A stretch of DNA of 57,353 nucleotides from CAWKEY01 sp963848675 (GTDB lineage Bacteria > Pseudomonadota > Gammaproteobacteria > Methylococcales > Methylomonadaceae). Position 1 is the first letter of the stretch. The number at the start of each line of letters is the position of its first letter. The stretch covers positions 1 to 57,353 of the forward strand of contig CAWKEY010000071.1 in NCBI GenBank assembly GCA_963848675.1. The letters are read 5' to 3'. This document shows, piece by piece, positions 51,117-57,353 of this stretch. Made by a program: the position numbers and the translations under genes. The notes below the pieces were generated by a model that had not been told where the DNA came from, ran no database searches, and saw only the letters and a list, made by a program, of their open reading frames with translations.

Positions 51117-52852
51117 TATGCCAACTCCCTGTCGGTCGACGTGCCTGGTGCTACACGTAATTTCATGTCATTGTGCGCTTTGCCGGCTTCAATCATCGGA
51201 TATACGTTTTCTGTTCTGTCGGTCTGAAAATCCAAAAACACGGTACGGTCTTTCATGGCAAAGGCTTCTTCCAAAGCGGGTCTGACGTCTTCGGGATTTT
51301 CGATCAACATGCCGACATGGCCATAGGCCTCAGCCAGTTTGACGAAATCGGGTATGGTATCCATATAGGAATGGGAATAACGGCTTTCATAGGAAAATTC
51401 CTGCCACTGCCGCACCATGCCCATGTAGCGGTTATTCAGGTTGACAATTTTCACCGGCGTGTTGTATTGCAGGGCCGTTGATAATTCCTGAATGCACATC
51501 TGGATGCTCGCTTCGCCGGTCACGCAGGCGACATCGGCGTGTGGATGAGCCAGTTTAACGCCAATTGCGGCCGGCAAGCCAAAGCCCATGGTGCCGAGTC
51601 CCCCCGAGTTAATCCAACGGCGCGGCTTGTCAAAATGATAATATTGCGCCGCGTACATCTGATGCTGGCCGACATCCGAGGTAATATAGGCATCGCCTTT
51701 GGTGACTTCGTACAATTGTTCGATGACGTATTGTGGCTTGATCAGGCGGCTTTCACGGTCATACTCAAGACAGTTGAGCGCTCGCCATTGGTCGATTTGT
51801 TGCCACCAGGCATCCAGGGCTTTCTTGTGCGGCTTCTGTTTATGTTCCCTGATGACTTCAAGCATTTGTTCCAATACTGTCTTGACATCGCCGACAATCG
51901 GAACATCCACTTTAACGGTCTTGGAAATGGAGGCTGGGTCAATATCAATATGAATGATTTTGGCATACGGGCAAAACTCATCGAGCTTGCCGGTCACCCG
52001 GTCATCAAAACGCGCGCCGACAGCGAGAATGACATCGCTCTCATGCATCGCCATGTTCGCCTCATATGTTCCATGCATACCCAGCATGCCGATAAACTGA
52101 TTGTCAGTCGCTGGATAAGCCCCAAGACCCATCAGGGTGTTAGTGATCGGGTAGCCCAGCAGGCGGGTCAGCTCGGTCAGCTCTTTGCTGGCTTCACTGA
52201 GCACTACCCCGCCACCGGAATAAATGATCGGTTTTTGCGCATTCAGCAATAAATCTACCGCTTTCTTGATCTGGCCTTTATGTCCGGTGACTGCCGGATT
52301 ATAAGAGCGCATGTTCACTTTTTTAGGGTATTTGTAGGGCACCTTGATGCGTGGGTCGGTGATGTCTTTAGGAATGTCGACAACGACAGGTCCAGGCCGC
52401 CCGGTTGTGGCCAAATGGAAGGCCTTTTTAATGGTTTCCGCCAGCTGGGTGACGTCTTTGACCAGAAAGTTGTGTTTTACGCAGGGACGCGTAATGCCGA
52501 CCATGTCGACCTCCTGGAAGGCATCACTGCCGATCACCGGCAAGGATACCTGCCCGGAAATAACCACCATCGGAATCGAATCCAGATGAGCAGTTGCAAT
52601 GCCAGTGACTGCGTTGGTGGCACCTGGCCCAGAGGTAACCAAGACCACGCCCGGTTTACCGGTAGCGCGAGCGTAGCCGTCGGCTGCGTGCGTGGCTCCC
52701 TGCTCGTGGCGCACCAGGATGTGTTTGATATCATCCTGCTGGAAAATGGCATCATATAGATGCAATACCGCTCCGCCAGGATAACCAAAAATATATTCAA
52801 CGCCTTCGTCTTTAAGGCTCTGAACTACGATTTGTGCGCCGTTTAGCTCCAC
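51116..52852 (-). CDS. ilvB: Acetolactate synthase large (catalytic) subunit
   Basis: A 578-residue thiamine-diphosphate enzyme that condenses two pyruvates, or pyruvate with 2-oxobutyrate. The N-terminal domain has VEYIFGYPGGAVLHLYDAI and the catalytic Glu in VRHEQGATHAADGYARATGKPGV; the middle domain binds FAD (GMHGTYEANMAMHESDVILAVGARFDDRVTG); the C-terminal domain has the ThDP motif TGEASIQMCIQELSTALQYNTPVKIVNLNN. Note GEAS in place of the more usual GDGS/GDAS at the start of the metal-binding motif. First gene of ilvBNC. No attenuator-like branched-chain codon run was seen in 52853-53144. Confidence 0.95.
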   Translation of the reverse strand: MELNGAQIVVQSLKDEGVEYIFGYPGGAVLHLYDAIFQQDDIKHILVRHEQGATHAADGYARATGKPGVVLVTSGPGATNAVTGIATAHLDSIPMVVISGQVSLPVIGSDAFQEVDMVGITRPCVKHNFLVKDVTQLAETIKKAFHLATTGRPGPVVVDIPKDITDPRIKVPYKYPKKVNMRSYNPAVTGHKGQIKKAVDLLLNAQKPIIYSGGGVVLSEASKELTELTRLLGYPITNTLMGLGAYPATDNQFIGMLGMHGTYEANMAMHESDVILAVGARFDDRVTGKLDEFCPYAKIIHIDIDPASISKTVKVDVPIVGDVKTVLEQMLEVIREHKQKPHKKALDAWWQQIDQWRALNCLEYDRESRLIKPQYVIEQLYEVTKGDAYITSDVGQHQMYAAQYYHFDKPRRWINSGGLGTMGFGLPAAIGVKLAHPHADVACVTGEASIQMCIQELSTALQYNTPVKIVNLNNRYMGMVRQWQEFSYESRYSHSYMDTIPDFVKLAEAYGHVGMLIENPEDVRPALEEAFAMKDRTVFLDFQTDRTENVYPMIEAGKAHNDMKLRVAPGTSTDRELA

Positions 52853-53144
52853 GCTAATATCCTCGATAAACTTGATGTGGCTTTCATTGAAGGTGATTAT
52901 ATTCGTTTTTTAAAATGCAAGACCAAAACACTTGGTTTTATTTTCAAAAAAGGATGGATAAACTACTGGTTTTGTCTTTTTGCGTCAATCCACTTGCTGG
53001 TATTTTACCCGCTTCCACTTAAAATGTAATTAGCCGTTATGCGCCACAGTTCATCTTTGGCTGGCTGGTGGAAAAGCCTCAAAAGATCTGAAGACCATTC
53101 TGATGAGGTGGGCACCTTTTTCGATACATTAACCGGGAACGACC

Positions 53145-55193
53145 ATGTTCAATAATTTTCCATATGACCTGACGCTGGCGCAATGGTGCATTGTTTTTGC
53201 GCTGAGCACCGCCATCATCGCCCTCATCTATAGTTTTGTGTCGAGTAAATGGATTTACCAGCAGCCTGTAGGCAATGAGAAAATGCAGGCAATTGCCCTG
53301 GCCATCCAGCAGGGAGCGCAGGCTTATCTGGCCAGACAATATCAAGTTATCGCCATTGTCGGGGTATTGCTGCTGATATTGATTGGCTTTTTATTAAATT
53401 GGGAAACCGCCGGCGGCTTTGCCATAGGCGCCCTGTTTTCGGGTCTTGCCGGTTTTATGGGCATGCATATTTCGGTGCGGGCCAATGTCCGCACCGCACA
53501 AGCCGCCTATGCCGGCGCTAACCACGCCTTTCTGATTGCCTTCCGGGGCGGCTCCATTACCGGGATGCTGGTCGTGGGCTTGGGGCTATTGGCCGCCGGA
53601 GGCTATTACGGCTTGCTACTGTTGCTGGGTACCCCGGATCCCCTGCACGCGATGATAGGCGTTGCCTTTGGCGCTTCCTTGATTGCAATCTTTGCCCGGC
53701 TTGGCGGCGGTATTTTTACCAAAGGAGCAGATGTCGGCGCGGATATTGTCGGTAAGGTGGAGGCCGGTATCCCCGAAGATGATCCAAGAAACCCGGCCGT
53801 TATCGCCGATAATGTCGGCGATAATGTTGGCGACTGTGCGGGCATGGCGGCGGATTTGTTTGAGTCTTACTCGGTATCGCTGATTGCCACCATGCTGTTG
53901 GCCAGCCTGCTGGTTAGCGGAGACAATGAAAATGTCATCATTTACCCGCTGGCGCTGGGCGGCATATCCATACTGACTTCGATCATCGGCATTTTCTGCG
54001 TTAATGTCGGCGAAAACGGCAAAATCATGTCGGCCTTGTATCGGGGTGTCGGCGTGGCTGCGGTATTGGCATTGATGGCCTTTTATCCGGTCACGCTTTG
54101 GTTGATCGGGGATGATATCCAGATAGGCGCACGCGTCATCCCCGCCATTCACTTGTTTTATTCGGCAGTTATCGGCTTGGGGCTCATGGCGGCATTAATG
54201 CTCATTACCGAATATTACACGTCCAGCGAGTATGGGCCGGTGCAGCAAATCGCCAAGGCTTCCACCACCGGTGACGGCACTAACGTTATTGCCGGCCTGA
54301 GTCTTTCCATGAAAGCAACAGCCGCGCCGGTGATGTTGATTTGTGCGAGCATGTGGGCTAGTCATGAGCTGGCAGGGCTCTATGGCATTGCTATTGCGTC
54401 GACCGGTATGTTGTCGCTCACCGGCATCATTGTTGCGCTGGATGCCTATGGCCCGATTACCGACAACGCCGGCGGCATTGCCGAAATGGCCAACATGCCG
54501 GAAGCCATCCGCAAAATAACCGATCCTCTGGACGCAGTCGGCAACACTACCAAAGCGGTTACCAAAGGCTATGCCATGGGTTCGGCCGGGCTTGCCGCGC
54601 TGGTTTTATTTTCAGACTTCACCAGCAAGGTGGGCGGCCAACTGTATGACTTGTCCAATCATGTGGTGATTATCGGTCTGCTGCTCGGAGCGCTGATTCC
54701 TTATTTATTCAGCGCCCTGGCGATGGAGGCGGTAGGCAAGGCGGCGGGGGATATTGTCAATGAAGTGCGCCGGCAGTTTAAGGAAATTCCCGGCATCATG
54801 GATTACACGGCCCAGCCGGATTACTCAAAAGCCGTTGATATGCTGACGATTTCAGCCATCAAGAAAATGGTTGTGCCGTCTTTACTGCCGGTTTCGATCC
54901 CGGTAATTGTCGGATTAACGCTGGGCAAGGCCGCGCTCGGCGGGGTGTTGATAGGCACGATCGTCACCGGTCTGTTTGTTGCCATTTCCATGACGATTGG
55001 CGGCGGCGCCTGGGACAACGCCAAGAAATATATTGAAGCAGGTCATTATGGCGGCAAAGGTTCCGATACCCATAAAGCCGCCATTACCGGTGATACCGTG
55101 GGCGATCCCTACAAGGATACTGCCGGCCCTGCTGTCAATATCATCATCAAGATGGTCAATACCGTTGCCTTGCTGATGGTGCCGCTGTTATAA
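53145..55193 (+). CDS. hppA: Membrane proton-pumping pyrophosphatase, K+-independent
   Basis: A 682-residue protein with about 16 membrane helices that couples pyrophosphate hydrolysis to ion pumping. Active-site loops are GGGIFTKGADVGADIVGKVEAGIPEDDPRNPAVIADNVGDNVGD and the late GSDTHKAAITGDTVGDPYKDTAGPA. In GNTTKAVTKG, Lys470 and Thr473 occupy the positions that distinguish K+-independent H+-PPases (Lys) from K+-dependent ones (Ala). In methanotrophs such enzymes recover energy from pyrophosphate. Monocistronic or with the DUF502 gene, 158 bp downstream. Confidence 0.95.
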   Translation: MFNNFPYDLTLAQWCIVFALSTAIIALIYSFVSSKWIYQQPVGNEKMQAIALAIQQGAQAYLARQYQVIAIVGVLLLILIGFLLNWETAGGFAIGALFSGLAGFMGMHISVRANVRTAQAAYAGANHAFLIAFRGGSITGMLVVGLGLLAAGGYYGLLLLLGTPDPLHAMIGVAFGASLIAIFARLGGGIFTKGADVGADIVGKVEAGIPEDDPRNPAVIADNVGDNVGDCAGMAADLFESYSVSLIATMLLASLLVSGDNENVIIYPLALGGISILTSIIGIFCVNVGENGKIMSALYRGVGVAAVLALMAFYPVTLWLIGDDIQIGARVIPAIHLFYSAVIGLGLMAALMLITEYYTSSEYGPVQQIAKASTTGDGTNVIAGLSLSMKATAAPVMLICASMWASHELAGLYGIAIASTGMLSLTGIIVALDAYGPITDNAGGIAEMANMPEAIRKITDPLDAVGNTTKAVTKGYAMGSAGLAALVLFSDFTSKVGGQLYDLSNHVVIIGLLLGALIPYLFSALAMEAVGKAAGDIVNEVRRQFKEIPGIMDYTAQPDYSKAVDMLTISAIKKMVVPSLLPVSIPVIVGLTLGKAALGGVLIGTIVTGLFVAISMTIGGGAWDNAKKYIEAGHYGGKGSDTHKAAITGDTVGDPYKDTAGPAVNIIIKMVNTVALLMVPLL

Positions 55194-55351
55194 AAGGAGG
55201 GGTTACTATTCAGTGTAATCTGGGTTCGCTATTACAGCAGTATCCCGGAACATTAGGCTTCGCTCGGCGAATTTGCTTTTTGCCCTTGCCGGGCCAGGCT
55301 TGACGATTCCAGGCTTATCAAAATTTCCATATAAAATACAGAGGATGCGCT

Positions 55352-55942
55352 ATGAAAAATACACTTAAGACAACAGTGGATTATGTACTTATTGGTGTGA
55401 TCGGTTTTATCCCGATTGCGCTGGTGGTTCAAATTGTTGTATATGTGGAACGTTTTTTGAAGGATTTTGTTTTACTCGTGCATGGTAAATATGAAAATCC
55501 CTTGATAACAGTTATTTTATTTGCGTCCGCTGTAGGTTTGCTGGCCTATTTCGGCAGGCTGCTCAAACACGATAAAGCCCACTTGCTGTATTATCTGGAA
55601 GCGTTTATTCAGCGTGTTCCTCTCATAGGCAGTATTTACCGGGTCACGCGCAAACTGTTGAGATTATTCCTGACTACCGAGGAGTCTCAGGTACGGGAAG
55701 TGGTCTATGTAGAATATCCGAAAGACGGCATGTGGGTTCCGGCCTATGTTACCAATCGAGTCGGCGACTACTATGTCTTGTATATTCCCACCTCGCCTAA
55801 CCCAACCTCCGGCTTCACCGTGATGGTTCATCAGTCCAAGGTCATCATGTCGACGATGAATATCGAAGAAGTTTCAAGCTTCGTTATCAGTGTCGGCGTC
55901 GATTACGCCAAACCCGAAGATGTGGGGACGTTTCATAAATGA
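55352..55942 (+). CDS. DUF502 family membrane protein
   Basis: A 196-residue protein with two N-terminal membrane helices (TTVDYVLIGVIGFIPIALVVQIVVYV and PLITVILFASAVGLLAYFGRLL), then the family segment VPLIGSIYRVTRKLLRLFLTTEE, where a KxV/Q pattern is common, and a beta-rich soluble half containing PTSPNPTSGFTVMVHQSKVIMSTMNIEEVSSFVISVGV. DUF502 proteins are widespread in bacteria and have a plant relative (COV1), but no biochemical role is settled. GAGG lies before the ATG. It follows hppA on the same strand. The 165 bp after its stop contain no supported gene. Confidence 0.88.
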   Translation: MKNTLKTTVDYVLIGVIGFIPIALVVQIVVYVERFLKDFVLLVHGKYENPLITVILFASAVGLLAYFGRLLKHDKAHLLYYLEAFIQRVPLIGSIYRVTRKLLRLFLTTEESQVREVVYVEYPKDGMWVPAYVTNRVGDYYVLYIPTSPNPTSGFTVMVHQSKVIMSTMNIEEVSSFVISVGVDYAKPEDVGTFHK

Positions 55943-56107
55943 TTTCCAGATGAGAGCATTAAAGCCATTGCCGTCCAATGGCCCAGATCTCGCTATGGGG
56001 CGTTAACAGCGGTTTTACGCTTGTTCGGATTTATCCCGATCCTTTATCTGGTCTCCACATGGCTATCATAGGACGCCGAATATAAAGCAGAGGCCTAAGC
56101 CATACCT

Positions 56108-57353
56108 TTAATTGCGCTTGAATTTTCTGAACAGATTTTTGAGTTGGACTGGCATTTTTTTGTTGGCGCCGGCGATCATCGGGGCGGCTTGATCGCCAGA
56201 AGCTTGCTCAGACGGTTGAGTTGCTTCGGGCGGAGTCGCTTGAGTCGATTTTTCGACCATGGCGGGTGCAGCAGATGAGGCGCGCTTGGACCTGACAAAC
56301 AGATTCTTAAGTTTTCTGGCTGTACCACTGCCTTGTTCCTTGGCTGCATTAATCGGTTGACGTTGGTCTAAAGCTTCGGATTGGCTGTCATGGGTGCTGG
56401 TTTCTGCAGTGACGGCTTGAGGTTCCACGTTAAGCTCGTCTGGCTGACCAGGCTGCTCGGGAGCTGGCGTCGAATTACTACTTCGCCCGGTCAGCTTTTC
56501 ATCCAGCGTTTTTACTTGCCTCATGGTGCCGGCAAACAAGTCTTTAAGTTTGCCGGTTGGGTGCGCTGAGGGTTCTTTAAGAGCTTTGATGGGCGGCTCT
56601 TTCAGTGCTGTTTCTTGTGCTACGGACTTCGTGAACCCAACGGGTTCTATTTCGATTTGAGTTAGCTGCGGCTTTACTTCAGCAAGTGCGGGTTCAGACA
56701 GTATTGGAGCAGTCTCGACCGGCGGAGTCTGTTCCTGTTGCGCAATCAGGACTTCCTGGGGTTTTAGTGGTTGTTCCTGGTGTACCGTCTGCTGCCGGCT
56801 ATTCGCCCATGCCACTGCTTGTTGCTCTAATGCGGCAAGTCGAGCCAAATCGGCTTGATGTTTTTGCAGGGTTTCCGATAAGCGTTGTTCCGCGTTTTCC
56901 TGTTGGCTTCAATTGGTTCTTTTGTTCTTCAATAATTAATTCGAACTGAGCAAACTGTTGAGTCTGGCTGTCCAGACGGGCTTGCAATGTGCCCAGTTCA
57001 AGGTCTTTTTCGGCAAGTTTTGCAATTTCCGCACGATAGGCCTGTTGCAATTCGGTTGTGGTTTGTTGCTCTGTTCGTAAGCGCTCGATTAATTGCATGA
57101 CACTCTGTCTATAGCGCTGCCACAAGCCTTCGGTTTCAAGAGTATCTGCCGCAGGCAAGGATTGCTCAGCTAAATCAGCACTGGCTGCCAAAGTTTGAAT
57201 GCCCTCCGATAGGTGCTTGCCGAGGTCGGAAATACGCTCCTGAAGCGCTGCGGCGCGTTGGGCCTGTTGCTCAGCATCGGCTTTGGCCTGTTCCATGAGC
57301 GCCTTGTTCGTGGCAATTTGCGCTTGAAATTGTTGTATCTGTTGTTACGCGGC
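56108..57353 (-). pseudogene. Coiled-coil protein with LKxLF motifs, frameshifted and cut by the window end
   Basis: The frame from ATG 57296 (and open to 57344) encodes coiled coil (EQAKADAEQQAQRAAALQERISDLGKHL, ELQQAYRAEIAKLAEKDLELGTLQARLDSQTQQFAQFELIIEEQKNQL). It then shifts near 56905-56915 to QENAEQRLSETLQKHQADLARLAALEQQAV and on to a Pro/Gln/Ala-rich stretch. Three short basic blocks recur: KLKDLFAGTMRQVK, KLKNLFVRSKRAS and the final QLKNLFRKFKRN. A further in-frame TAA at 57345-57347 suggests another error at the very end. Function unknown; no signal peptide is visible because the N-terminus is outside. A single extra C would explain the internal shift. Confidence 0.6.

Noticed and set aside
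52853..53144. Attenuator leader before ilvB
   Set aside because: No short frame rich in Leu, Val or Ile codons and no paired hairpins were seen.
56000..56070. Hydrophobic stretch YGALTAVLRLFGFIPILYLVSTWLS after the DUF502 gene (as two halves)
   Set aside because: Membrane-helix-like but no start codon in frame and a stop just upstream; not supported as a gene.
1..57353. tRNA or rRNA genes
   Set aside because: No cloverleaf with a GGTTCRA T-arm or rRNA signature was noticed; GGTTCAA in the repeats is part of heptamer arrays, not tRNA.

Overview
The window reads as chromosomal DNA of a gammaproteobacterium. The blocks petABC-sspAB, mlaFEDB-murA-hisGDC, kdsDC-lptCAB-rpoN-hpf-rapZ and minCDE are arranged as in that class. 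A proton-pumping pyrophosphatase with a DUF502 neighbour and a fructokinase-like (PfkB) relic would suit an obligate methanotroph of the Methylococcales, but no methane or C1 gene lies here, so that placement is inference.

Layout. 0-3.5 kb: a partial DUF486 gene, then pyrF, an AEC carrier gene and cinA, all frameshifted, with a heptamer-repeat hairpin and a REP-like palindrome between them. 3.5-14 kb: uup, a lytic transglycosylase lipoprotein, a double PilZ protein, an alpha/beta hydrolase, a YbiB-like protein with heme O synthase, a pair of M16 peptidases, rsmD, coaD and a ferredoxin. 14-14.6 kb: a brnTA toxin-antitoxin pair carrying one stop codon in each gene. 14.6-18.5 kb: cytochrome bc1 genes with sspAB. 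18.7-25.6 kb: histidine, murA and Mla lipid-transport genes, without mlaC. 26-33.6 kb: Kdo and Lpt genes, rpoN, hpf, rapZ (without ptsN) and mgtE. 33.7-37.2 kb: a winged-helix protein, minCDE, a PfkB kinase relic and an SDR protein.

37.2-49.5 kb is the accessory part. It holds an intact ISAs1 element with perfect ends and a 10-bp target duplication, a secreted GH30-like glycosidase, and thiC under a TPP riboswitch. A layered island follows between the thiC and ilvC terminators: IS21-like terminal repeats in inverted orientation at its two edges, a broken REP-associated transposase (RAYT), a complete IS1380 element, a 228-bp MITE-like element, an IS4-type transposase tail, and an AT-rich trio encoding a HEPN-like protein, an 18-repeat LRR protein and a coiled-coil J-domain protein. 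This trio is the best candidate for an undescribed system. 49.5-57.3 kb returns to core genes: ilvBNC, hppA, DUF502 and a frameshifted coiled-coil protein cut by the window end.

Two cross-cutting signals stand out. First, heptameric tandem repeats, often forming hairpins, occur at four gene junctions, two of them inside conserved operons. Second, frameshifts in otherwise ordinary genes fall only in the first 2.5 kb and the last 0.5 kb. This suggests poor sequence at contig ends; the relics near 14, 36 and 43 kb look like real decay.
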